Origin: JAOABP01 sp964590395
GTDB lineage: Bacteria; Hydrothermota; Tepidihabitantia; Tepidihabitantales; Tepidihabitantaceae
Length of the DNA: 64,000 nucleotides
Reading direction: 5' to 3'
NCBI GenBank assembly: GCA_964590395.1
Contig: CAZPVT010000030.1
Coordinates: 124,001 to 188,000 of the forward strand
Below the pieces are notes generated by a model. It was given only the letters and a program-made list of their open reading frames with translations, did no database searches and was not told where the DNA came from. The stretch's first letter is position 1, and every line of letters begins with the position of its first letter. The position numbers were made by a program, and so were the translations under genes. Shown here in pieces: positions 51,775 to 59,860 of this stretch.

Positions 51775-54707
51775 TGGAGACCATTTATCGACAATTTAGC
51801 AATAATCCCCTTTTTGCGAGCCTCTTAGGGTTTTTAAGTAAAACCGGCGAGGTTAAAATCCAACAGGCGCCCCTCTCAGTGCAGTCATTATTAGCCATTT
51901 ATATCACCAGGCAGTTGAATAAACCAGTTGTGGTATTGGTTAGTGATTTTTCACAAGCGCAAACAGTTTTTTCTGACTGTGAGAGTCTTTTCCCACAATT
52001 ACCATTGTTAATATTTTATCCATCAGGAGGATTGGGTGTTCAACAGTTAATTGACCTCAGAGGTCAGGCGGTAATCGTTACCACCAAAAATGAACTAAAC
52101 TTATCGGTTCCGGATTGGCGTTTACCGGGTGCAGTAATGACACTGACCTGTGGTGCCCAAATGGAAATGGGTTTTTGGGTTAACTGGTTGACAGAGGCGG
52201 GGTATGAAAGAGTCGATATGGTTACCGAACCGGGTGAGTATGCGGTAAGAGGGGGAGTGGTTGATTTCTTTCCTAGTGAGACGGAACAACCGGTGCGAGT
52301 AGAGTTCGCTGACGAAACGATTGTTTCTCTGCGCAGGTTTGAGCCGTTGACGCAACGTTCCTGCCAACATTTCCAGCAGATGAAACTGTTTTTACACCGT
52401 CCGGGTTTACTACCCTCGGTGCCTGCTGCCACAATCCTGCCGCCAGACGCTATTTTCATCGGCACGGATGAGAACAGGGTTAATCTACCCGGGATAATGT
52501 TAACCGATGGAGTTTGCGACCTCGACCTCGGCTATTCTCCGGCACCGGTATATTTAGGTAATCTGAAGGTATTACAGGAGGAAATCAATAGCACAACTGG
52601 GAAATGGACCGTGGTAGCGGTAGCTGAGCAGCGCCGATATCACCTGGAGCGGATTTTGGGACGGAGTCCAGAGTATTTGGTGGGCAATTTAAGCAGCGGT
52701 TTTGTCAGCCGACTGCAGAACTGGACAGTTTTGAGTGAACGGGAACTTTATGGTGTGCCCTGGCGCCGGGCGATGCGCCGTCGGTTTAAAGGAGTACCGA
52801 TTGATAATCTGTTCACTTTGCGACCCGGCGATTATGTTGTGCATATTGATTACGGCATCGGGTTATTTCTGGGGACAGAACGGCTGGTGTATAACGGCGT
52901 GGAAAAGGATTGTTTAGTTATTCAATACGAGGGCAATGACCGGATCTATGTGCCGGTCGATAATCTGGGATTGATTGATCGGTATATCGCTACTGGGGAA
53001 GGCGAGGTGAAACTTGATCGATTAGGAAGTAAGTCCTGGCTCTACGCTAAGGCACGAGCAGCAAAGGCAAGTGCAGAATATGCTGAGGAGTTGAGTGAAA
53101 TCTATGCTCGGCGTCAACTTGTTAGAAGCAGTCCGATGTTACTTGAAAGGAGTTTGTTAGTTCAGTTAGAGGCATCGTTTCCTTATGAGGAGACGCCAGA
53201 CCAGTTAAATGCGATATTAGCGGTGCACTCAGATTTGGACGGTGGTGTTCCTATGGATCGGCTGGTTTGTGGTGATGTTGGGTTTGGTAAGACAGAGATC
53301 GCATTGCGTGCGGCGTTTCAGGTGGCGATGAACTGTCGCCAGGTGGCGCTCCTTGTGCCTACCACCGTGCTTGGGTATCAACACTGGCAAAATTTTACTC
53401 AGCGACTGAAAGATTTTCCACTGCGGGTGGAGATGCTTTCTCGGTTTGTATCTCAGAAAAAACAGGCCGAAATCATCCGCGGGTTGAAGGATGGGATAGT
53501 TGACATTGTGATCGGCACCCAGCTATTACTGAGTCCCAGGATCAGATTTGCTAATCTCGGGTTGTTGATTATTGATGAGGAGCAACGTTTTGGTGTCAAA
53601 CAGAAGGAGTTATTGCGCCGCCTTAGAGCCGAGGTAAATGTTTTGAGTTTTAGTGCAACACCGATTCCCCGCACTCTTTATATGGCACTTACCGGTTTGA
53701 AAGATATTTCGGTAATTCACTCCCCGCCGCCCGGTAGAAAGGAGATTTTGACCGCAATTAGTGAGTGGGATGACCGTTTGGTTCAGAGTTATGTTTGCCG
53801 GGAGTTGAATAGGGGGGGGCAGGTATTTTTTGTCCACAACGAGATTAAAACACTTCCGCAATTGGAGAAACGGTTGCGCGCCATCCTCCCAGATGTTGAT
53901 ATTATAGTTGCCCACGGTCGGATGCACAGTAGGCAACTGGCAAATCTTTATTTAGATTTTGCTGCCGGTAAATATCCACTGTTGTTATCAACGGCAATCA
54001 TCGAATCGGGTCTGGATTTGCCCAATGTTAATACCATCATTATAAATCAGGCAGAGAGGTTTGGACTTGCGGATTTGCATCAGCTTCGCGGCCGAGTCGG
54101 CAGAGCGACGGAACAGGCATATGCCCTTTTTTTGGTCTCTCCGCAACGGCAAATAACAGTTGACGCCCAAAAGAGACTGTCGGCGCTTTTTGCTTATTCT
54201 CAGCCCGGTGCCGGTTACCGTTTGGCATTAAGAGATATGGAGATTCGTGGGGTGGGAAATTTATTAGGTGTTGAGCAGCATGGACATATCAGCCGTGTGG
54301 GTTTTACCCTTTATACCAAAATGCTAACTGATGCAGTCGCAAAATTAAGAGGAGAAGAAACGGTTATTGAGCCGAGATTGAAACTTAATATCAACGCCTA
54401 TATTCCTGAGGAGTATATTCCAGATACTTTTCAGAGAGTCGCTATTTACAAGCGCCTGTTGAGTGTTGAAAAAGAAGCAGAACTTGACGAGTTACGTGAG
54501 GAGATAATCGATCGCTTTGGCAAATATCCACCAGTTGTAGAAAACCTGCTGGTGGTTGCCCGGTTACGGGTTCGCTGTCATCAGCACAGAATTACTGAGG
54601 TTAAACAGGTAGAAGATAATATAACAGTTACCAGTCTCCACCAGCGGATGATTATCAAGGGCGGTTTAGCCGAGTTGCTTAAGTGCCTGGACAATTTCAG
54701 GGGCTAA
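51774..54707 (+). CDS. mfd: Transcription-repair coupling factor Mfd
   Basis: 977 residues, somewhat short for Mfd (about 1150). N-terminal UvrB-like region (about 1-300, with V-V-D-F-F-P near 160). CarD-like RNA-polymerase-interaction domain near 350-410 (G-D-Y-V-V-H-I-D-Y-G-I-G). RecG-like translocase with Walker A C-G-D-V-G-F-G-K-T near 497 and D-E-E-Q-R-F-G near 600, then the C-terminal TRCF domain (about 860-960). It removes stalled polymerase and recruits UvrA. The ATG at 51774 has no Shine-Dalgarno and abuts a terminator, so mfd expression may depend on read-through or the start may be further in. The 3' end overlaps tsaE by 42 bp. Confidence 0.92.
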   Translation: METIYRQFSNNPLFASLLGFLSKTGEVKIQQAPLSVQSLLAIYITRQLNKPVVVLVSDFSQAQTVFSDCESLFPQLPLLIFYPSGGLGVQQLIDLRGQAVIVTTKNELNLSVPDWRLPGAVMTLTCGAQMEMGFWVNWLTEAGYERVDMVTEPGEYAVRGGVVDFFPSETEQPVRVEFADETIVSLRRFEPLTQRSCQHFQQMKLFLHRPGLLPSVPAATILPPDAIFIGTDENRVNLPGIMLTDGVCDLDLGYSPAPVYLGNLKVLQEEINSTTGKWTVVAVAEQRRYHLERILGRSPEYLVGNLSSGFVSRLQNWTVLSERELYGVPWRRAMRRRFKGVPIDNLFTLRPGDYVVHIDYGIGLFLGTERLVYNGVEKDCLVIQYEGNDRIYVPVDNLGLIDRYIATGEGEVKLDRLGSKSWLYAKARAAKASAEYAEELSEIYARRQLVRSSPMLLERSLLVQLEASFPYEETPDQLNAILAVHSDLDGGVPMDRLVCGDVGFGKTEIALRAAFQVAMNCRQVALLVPTTVLGYQHWQNFTQRLKDFPLRVEMLSRFVSQKKQAEIIRGLKDGIVDIVIGTQLLLSPRIRFANLGLLIIDEEQRFGVKQKELLRRLRAEVNVLSFSATPIPRTLYMALTGLKDISVIHSPPPGRKEILTAISEWDDRLVQSYVCRELNRGGQVFFVHNEIKTLPQLEKRLRAILPDVDIIVAHGRMHSRQLANLYLDFAAGKYPLLLSTAIIESGLDLPNVNTIIINQAERFGLADLHQLRGRVGRATEQAYALFLVSPQRQITVDAQKRLSALFAYSQPGAGYRLALRDMEIRGVGNLLGVEQHGHISRVGFTLYTKMLTDAVAKLRGEETVIEPRLKLNINAYIPEEYIPDTFQRVAIYKRLLSVEKEAELDELREEIIDRFGKYPPVVENLLVVARLRVRCHQHRITEVKQVEDNITVTSLHQRMIIKGGLAELLKCLDNFRG

Positions 54708-55118
54708 ATTGTCAATCTCTATTTTTCTTCCGGTGGGGATCACGCTCAGATGGATACGCACCGTATTATCAGGTAAAAGAGACTCCGCCTTCTCCGCCCA
54801 TTCTATCAGACAGACACCGTTTCCCTGGAGATAGGATTCAATTCCGATTTCAACGAATTCATCAGGATTAGCAATCCGGTAAAGGTCAATGTGATATACA
54901 GGAATGCGTCCTTTATATTCAGTAACGATAACGAAAGACGGGCTTTTTACAGTTTCCCGGACCCCCAGTCCCCGGGCAAAGCCTTTAATTATTGTCGTCT
55001 TGCCCGACCCCAGTTCCCCATAAAATGCCACAACCCCACCGGGCTTTAAAAATCCCGCCAGTCGTTCTCCTAACAGGATGGTTGCCTTTTCGCTATCGGT
55101 TTCGAATGTCAGAGGCAA
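54666..55118 (-). CDS. tsaE: TsaE, ATPase of the tRNA threonylcarbamoyladenosine system
   Basis: 150 residues. Walker A G-E-L-G-S-G-K-T-T near 35-43, S-P-S-F-V-I-V near 59, H-I-D-L-Y-R near 76 and L-I-E-W-A-E near 104, the standard TsaE series. It works with TsaB and TsaD to make t6A37. It is convergent with mfd and overlaps its coding end by 42 bp. It follows the thiolase gene by 8 bp. Confidence 0.92.
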   Translation of the reverse strand: MPLTFETDSEKATILLGERLAGFLKPGGVVAFYGELGSGKTTIIKGFARGLGVRETVKSPSFVIVTEYKGRIPVYHIDLYRIANPDEFVEIGIESYLQGNGVCLIEWAEKAESLLPDNTVRIHLSVIPTGRKIEIDNLAPEIVQALKQLG

Positions 55119-55126
55119 AGCTATAA

Positions 55127-56323
55127 TTAAACCAGCTCGATACTCATTGCCACTGCTTCACCGCCACCCAGACAGATCGCTGCTAATCCTTTGCTTTGCT
55201 GGCGATTTTTTAGAGCGTAAATCAGAGTGACGATTATGCGTGCACCAGAGGAACCGATCGGGTGACCGAGAGCGATCGCGCCACCGTTGACATTTACTTT
55301 TTCCTCATTCCAGTTAAGTTCCTTACCATCAGCGAGAACTTGAGCGGCGAATGCCTCGTTGATCTCTATCAGGTCAAAGTAATCCAGACCAACACCCTGG
55401 ATTTTTAGCAAAGTTCTGATCGCTTTAATTGGCGCATAGAAAAGCATCTTCGGTTCAACACTGCCAGTAGCATAGGCGATAACCCGGGCAAGTGGTTTAA
55501 GATTATGCTCCTTAACATACCTTTCACTGGCAATAATTACCGCACTGGCACCATCGTTGATTGAGGAAGCGTTGCCGGCGGTTACCGTCCCATCTTTGGT
55601 GAATACCGGTTTGAGTGCGGCAAGTTTTTCTATCGTTGTATCAGCACGTGGTCCTTCGTCGATCTCAAACACCAGTGGTTCGCCTTTGCGTTGAGGAATT
55701 AAGACCGGCGTAATTTCGTCCTTGAAGCGACCTTCCTTGATGGCACTGACTGCACGTTGATGACTGCGCAGTGCCCAGCGGTCCTGTTCCTCTTTGGTTA
55801 TATTTGAGTTTTTGGCTGTAAAATCGGCAAGTTCTCCCATATGAACATCGCCAAAATAGTCCCAGATACCGTCGTAAATCATGCCGTCTACTAAATCAGC
55901 GGTGCCCATCTTTTGCCCCTGACGCAGAGTTTTCAAATAGTAGGGGACATTGGACATTGATTCCTGACCACCGGCGACAATCAGCTGCGCATCGCCGGCT
56001 TTGATCTGCTGGCAGGCAAGGGCGATGGCAATCATACCAGAACCACATACCTTGTTTACGGTCAATGCAGGTATCTCCGGTGGTAGACCGGCTTTGATCG
56101 CTGCCTGTCTTGCCGGTGCCTGTCCAATACCAGCAGGACAGACATTGCCCATAATTACGCCATCAACATCAGCCGGCTTGACTCCGGCGCGTTCGATGGC
56201 ACCTTTGATTGCTACTGCACCCAATTCTGGCGCGCGCAGGCTGGCAAGACCGCCCAAAAATCTGCCGACCGCGGTGCGGGTTGCACCAACAATAAATGTG
56301 TCCTTTGCCTTACCAATCGTCAT
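55127..56323 (-). CDS. atoB: Acetyl-CoA acetyltransferase (thiolase)
   Basis: 398 residues, normal thiolase length. Nucleophilic Cys in N-K-V-C-G-S-G-M near 90; G-N-A-S-S-I-N-D-G-A near 252; His in G-G-A-I-A-L-G-H-P-I-G near 348; second Cys in C-L-G-G-G-E-A near 384. It condenses or cleaves acetoacetyl-CoA. It is 3 bp downstream of the enoyl-CoA hydratase gene, indicating short-chain acyl-CoA metabolism, direction unknown. Confidence 0.92.
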   Translation of the reverse strand: MTIGKAKDTFIVGATRTAVGRFLGGLASLRAPELGAVAIKGAIERAGVKPADVDGVIMGNVCPAGIGQAPARQAAIKAGLPPEIPALTVNKVCGSGMIAIALACQQIKAGDAQLIVAGGQESMSNVPYYLKTLRQGQKMGTADLVDGMIYDGIWDYFGDVHMGELADFTAKNSNITKEEQDRWALRSHQRAVSAIKEGRFKDEITPVLIPQRKGEPLVFEIDEGPRADTTIEKLAALKPVFTKDGTVTAGNASSINDGASAVIIASERYVKEHNLKPLARVIAYATGSVEPKMLFYAPIKAIRTLLKIQGVGLDYFDLIEINEAFAAQVLADGKELNWNEEKVNVNGGAIALGHPIGSSGARIIVTLIYALKNRQQSKGLAAICLGGGEAVAMSIELV

Positions 56324-56326
56324 CTT

Positions 56327-57106
56327 TTACTCCTTTCTTTTCCATTCTGGTTTTCTCTTTTTTAGAAATGCATCCGTCCCTTCTTGGGGCTCACCGGTGG
56401 CAAAACAGAGACCAAATGCCTCAATCTCATAGGCGCATCCGGTGTTTAAATCGGTATCCAGCCCGTGACTGATACAGAGTTTGGCAAGCCGGACCGCGGC
56501 TGGACCCCGATCGGCAATTTTGCCTGCCAGTTCACTGACCACCGGGATAAGCTCCTCAGGTTTTACCACCCGGTTGACCAGCCCGATACGCAGTGCGGCA
56601 TCGGCATCAAGGGCATCACCGGTAAAGATTAACTCCTTGGCAAAACCAGGTCCGATTAACCGGGCAAGGCGCTGGGTGCCGCCGAAACCGGGAATCAGCC
56701 CCAGATTAACCTCGGGCTGGCCAATTTTAGCCCCTTCGGCAATGATCCGCAGGTCACAGGCAAGCGCCAGCTCGCATCCGCCTCCAAGTGCAAAACCGTT
56801 AATGGCGGCAATTACCACCTTTTCAATACCGGCGATCTTGGAAAGCATCCGATGGCCATTCCGGGCAAATCTCCGTGCTTCCAGCGGGGAAAAACCGGAC
56901 ATCTCTGCAATATCAGCTCCGGCAATAAACGCCTTACCCTGGCCGGTGAGAACAATTACCATTATCTCCTCATCCCGGGCAATGAGATCAAACGCCTGCT
57001 CAATCTCCAGAATCATCTCGGTGTTTAAGGCATTAACCGGTGGACGGTTGAACTTAAGCCAGCATATCGGTGCCTCTTTATTCAGAACCAGATATTTAAA
57101 CTCCAT
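56327..57106 (-). CDS. Enoyl-CoA hydratase/isomerase family protein
   Basis: 259 residues from the ATG at 57106, which has AGGAGG at good spacing; an ATG seven codons upstream is less likely. Crotonase fold: N-R-P-P-V-N-A-L-N near 20-28, oxyanion-hole G-K-A-F-I-A-G-A-D-I near 60-69 and G-F-A-L-G-G-G-C-E-L-A near 100-110, including the catalytic Glu. G-L-I-P-G-F-G-G-T-Q-R follows near 135. Most like short-chain (crotonyl-CoA) hydratases. It forms a unit with the thiolase. Confidence 0.9.
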   Translation of the reverse strand: MEFKYLVLNKEAPICWLKFNRPPVNALNTEMILEIEQAFDLIARDEEIMVIVLTGQGKAFIAGADIAEMSGFSPLEARRFARNGHRMLSKIAGIEKVVIAAINGFALGGGCELALACDLRIIAEGAKIGQPEVNLGLIPGFGGTQRLARLIGPGFAKELIFTGDALDADAALRIGLVNRVVKPEELIPVVSELAGKIADRGPAAVRLAKLCISHGLDTDLNTGCAYEIEAFGLCFATGEPQEGTDAFLKKRKPEWKRKE

Positions 57107-57129
57107 TATTATTCCTCCTGCTTCCACTA

Positions 57130-57157
57130 AATATATAAATCTTCATTATCCGGTCAA
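57130..57157 (-). promoter_or_regulatory. Sigma70-like promoter for the hydratase-thiolase-tsaE unit
   Basis: TTGACC (57157-57152), a 16-bp spacer and TATATT (57135-57130) on the minus strand, 23 nt before the ATG. Downstream edge of element copy D. Confidence 0.6.
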
Positions 57158-57199
57158 GAACTGCCTTCAGACAGAGAAAGCACCGGATAGATGCAAATG

Positions 57200-57504
57200 G
57201 TAACTGCAGATTAAAAGGGGGTTAAGAGGTGACTGAACCGGGATATAGGAGCGAGACCAAAAGAGAACCGGTAAAAGGCTTTAACCGATAACAGGACAAG
57301 CCGCAACGATCAGCACGACTTAAATGGCTAAAATCATAGCCTTGAATATGGTGAGAGAAACCCTCTGGAATAGAACTTTTAAAATGGTCAGGGGGACGGT
57401 ATAGGGGATGGGGTCTAAATTTCTTGAAAAATTAATATAATTGTTTGAATTTCAATAAAATATACCAATTATGCCCATCCTAATTTTTTAACCTATAGGT
57501 TAAA
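57200..57504 (-). repeat. GT-hexamer element, copy D (degenerate)
   Basis: On the minus strand: palindrome TTTAACCTATAGGTTAAA (57504-57487), 71 nt with TGAAATTCAA, and core GACCCCATCCCCTATACCGT (57415-57396). About 170 bp of poorly conserved hexamers then run toward the hydratase promoter. Palindrome, TGAAA box and core match copy A, and the box-to-core distance is the same 39 nt. The hexamer part is much weaker than in copies A-C. Confidence 0.6.
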
Positions 57505-57545
57505 TTTTAATGGGCAGAATTTAATAAGATGCATAATAAGATGCA
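57472..57545 (+). repeat. Nested inverted repeat and 12-bp tandem repeat upstream of hsdM
   Basis: TGCCCAT (57472-57478) and ATGGGCA (57510-57516) flank the 18-bp perfect palindrome at 57487-57504. Immediately downstream TAATAAGATGCA occurs twice in tandem (57522-57533 and 57534-57545). The sites lie 86-160 bp upstream of the hsdM promoter and could be operator sites, or parts of the element. Confidence 0.6.
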
Positions 57546-57630
57546 GACCTGCGGATTTGATATTCAGTTTAAAGACTTTTTCAGATACCGGCTGGGCGTT
57601 GCCTAACTCAATGCAACCGCAGGGAAAGAA

Positions 57631-57659
57631 TTGACTTTATTGAGTATTGATAATAAATT
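57631..57659 (+). promoter_or_regulatory. Sigma70-like promoter for the hsd locus
   Basis: TTGACT (57631-57636), a 17-bp spacer and TAAATT (57654-57659), 24 nt before the hsdM ATG. A weak ribosome site ATGGAG lies at 57666-57671. Confidence 0.5.
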
Positions 57660-57683
57660 CTATGAAATGGAGTATTTATAGAT

Positions 57684-59213
57684 ATGAGCCACAAACTTGA
57701 TATAAAAACACTGGAAAACTGGCTCTGGGAGGCAGCGTGCAAGATTCGGGGTGAGATTGACGCTCCCAAGTATAAAGATTACATCCTGCCACTCATATTT
57801 ATCAAAAGGCTTTCTGATGTATTTGAAGACGAGATGCAGATACTCGCTGAAAAATATAAAAGCAAAGAGAAGGCAGAACGATTTGTCAATCAGGACCACA
57901 GGGTTGTTCGCTTTTACCTTCCCGAAAAGGCAAGATGGCAAAACATCGCCCGTCAGTCCACCGGTGTTGGCGAATATCTTACCGATGCCGTTCGCACAAT
58001 TACCCGGGAAAACCCGAAACTTCAGGGTGTAATAGATACGGTTGATTTCAATGCTACAACAGCAGGACAAAGGGTTATCAGCGATGAAAAATTAAAAGAG
58101 TTAATAGATGTGCTTGGAAGGTATAGGCTTGGCTTAAACGATGTTGAGCCAGATATTATAGGAAGGGCATACGAGTATCTACTCAGAAAATTTGCCGAAG
58201 GCTCAGGTCAGAGTGCGGGGGAATTCTACACGCCGCGAGAGGTTGCCATATTGATGGCTCGGATATTAGACCCAAAACCCGGTATGGAGGTTTATGACCC
58301 CTGCTGTGGCTCTGGCGGACTGCTTATTAAGGCATATCTCCGATTTAAAGAAAAATACGGTGAGAACCCAAAAGTAGCACCGTTGAAGTTCTACGGTCAG
58401 GAGATATTACCTGCCACCTTTGCAATAGCAAAGATGAACACTTTTATCCACGATATGGAAGCAGAAATTGCGCTCGGTGATACAATGAGCTCTCCCAAAT
58501 TCTTAAATCCGGACGGTTCGCTGAGAAAATTTGACCTGGTTACTGCCAATCCAATGTGGAATCAGGATTTTTTACAATCGGTATATGAAAATGACCCGTA
58601 TAACCGCTTTGTATTTGGCTATCCACCTTCCAGCAGTGCGGACTGGGGCTGGCTCCAGCATATGTTTGCGTCATTAAAGGATGGGGGTAAGATGGCGGTT
58701 GTTCTTGATACGGGCGCAGTATCCAGAGGAAGCGGCAATACGGGCAGAAACCGGGAAAGGGACATCCGGAAGGAGTTTGTGGAAAGGGATTTAGTGGAGA
58801 TGGTTATACTCCTACCAGAAAATCTCTTTTACAACACCACCGCGCCGGGCGTTATAATCGTGATAAACAAAAACAAAAGGCACAAAAACCAGTTACTATT
58901 GATAAACGCATCCCAACTTTATGAAAAGGGAAGACCTAAGAACTACCTGACAGAATCTGCTATAAATGAGATTTCAGATATTTATTATAACTGGCAGGAA
59001 AAGGAAGGAGTAAGCAAAATAATAACCAGAGAAGAGGCGATAAGAAACGATTATAACCTTAGCCCTTCAAGGTTCGTTGCCCAGAATGGCAAGGATGAGG
59101 TGCTTCCTTTAGACGAGGCAGTGGTTGAACTGGCAGAGGCGGAAGGAGAGCGAAGAGAGGTAGAGAAAAAATTAAAGAAAGTAATGGGAGAACTTGGCTT
59201 AAAATATGAATAA
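57684..59213 (+). CDS. hsdM: Type I restriction-modification N6-adenine methyltransferase subunit
   Basis: 509 residues. HsdM N-terminal helical domain (about 5-140, L-E-N-W-L-W-E-A-A...I-F-I-K-R-L-S-D-V-F), then the methyltransferase. SAM motif I is D-P-C-C-G-S-G-G-L near 207, preceded by A-G-E-F-Y-T-P-R-E-V near 184. The catalytic motif is T-A-N-P-M-W near 290, where most HsdM have N-P-P-F/W. It methylates adenines in the recognition site as an M2S complex. It overlaps hsdS by 8 bp. Confidence 0.94.
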   Translation: MSHKLDIKTLENWLWEAACKIRGEIDAPKYKDYILPLIFIKRLSDVFEDEMQILAEKYKSKEKAERFVNQDHRVVRFYLPEKARWQNIARQSTGVGEYLTDAVRTITRENPKLQGVIDTVDFNATTAGQRVISDEKLKELIDVLGRYRLGLNDVEPDIIGRAYEYLLRKFAEGSGQSAGEFYTPREVAILMARILDPKPGMEVYDPCCGSGGLLIKAYLRFKEKYGENPKVAPLKFYGQEILPATFAIAKMNTFIHDMEAEIALGDTMSSPKFLNPDGSLRKFDLVTANPMWNQDFLQSVYENDPYNRFVFGYPPSSSADWGWLQHMFASLKDGGKMAVVLDTGAVSRGSGNTGRNRERDIRKEFVERDLVEMVILLPENLFYNTTAPGVIIVINKNKRHKNQLLLINASQLYEKGRPKNYLTESAINEISDIYYNWQEKEGVSKIITREEAIRNDYNLSPSRFVAQNGKDEVLPLDEAVVELAEAEGERREVEKKLKKVMGELGLKYE

Positions 59214-59858
59214 AGACACACCACTCGGACCACTGCCAGAACACTGGGATGTGGTGAGACTGGGGGAGGTGGCGAATTTTGAAAGTGGGAAAAGAATGAA
59301 AGGTGGAGGTAGAGAATATGGTGAAGTATTAAGTATAGGAGGCGAACATATTGGTGATTTTGGACAATTAGTTATCTTGAAACCCCAATATATATCCAAC
59401 GAGTTTTATCAGAAAATGGTGAAAGGCAAATTGGAAAATGATGATGTTTTAATATGTAAAGACGGTGCAAAAACTGGCAAAGTAGCGTATCTAAAAGAAA
59501 AACTTACAAAATGCATGGCAGTCAATGAACATGTTTTTATTATAAGAAGTAAAGATAAAAACACGTTATTAAATAAATTCCTATTCTTTTTTTATTTTCG
59601 TGCTTTGGGCAAAATCAAGTTAAAACTGCTTTTCACGGTTTAATTGGTGGAATTACTAGTGAAAATATCAAAAATTTTAGCATCCCCCTGCCCCCACTTT
59701 CAGAACAGCAAAAAATTGCTGAAATTCTTTCTGCTGTTGATGAGAAAATCCAGGCAGAAGAGAATAAGAAAAAAGCGCTTGAAGAGGTGTTTAAGTCAAT
59801 GTTGCATAATCTTATGACCGGTAAAATCAGGGTTAATAATTTAAAAATAGAGGTGTGA
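59206..59858 (+). pseudogene. hsdS: Type I restriction specificity subunit, half-size and frameshifted
   Basis: The first 145 codons (59206-59643) encode one target-recognition domain (P-L-G-P-L-P-E-H-W-D-V-V-R-L-G-E-V start). The frame then ends, while the natural continuation (F-H-G-L-I-G-G-I...I-P-L-P-P-L-S-E-Q-Q-K-I-A-E-I-L-S-A-V-D-E-K-I-Q) runs in the minus-one frame to the TGA at 59856-59858. Adding one T to the run of seven Ts at 59587-59593 joins both parts into about 217 residues. Even repaired it has one recognition domain and one coiled-coil, half the normal HsdS. Such half subunits can act as dimers. Sequencing error, phase-variable switch and real loss are all possible. Confidence 0.82.
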
Positions 59859-59860
59859 GT

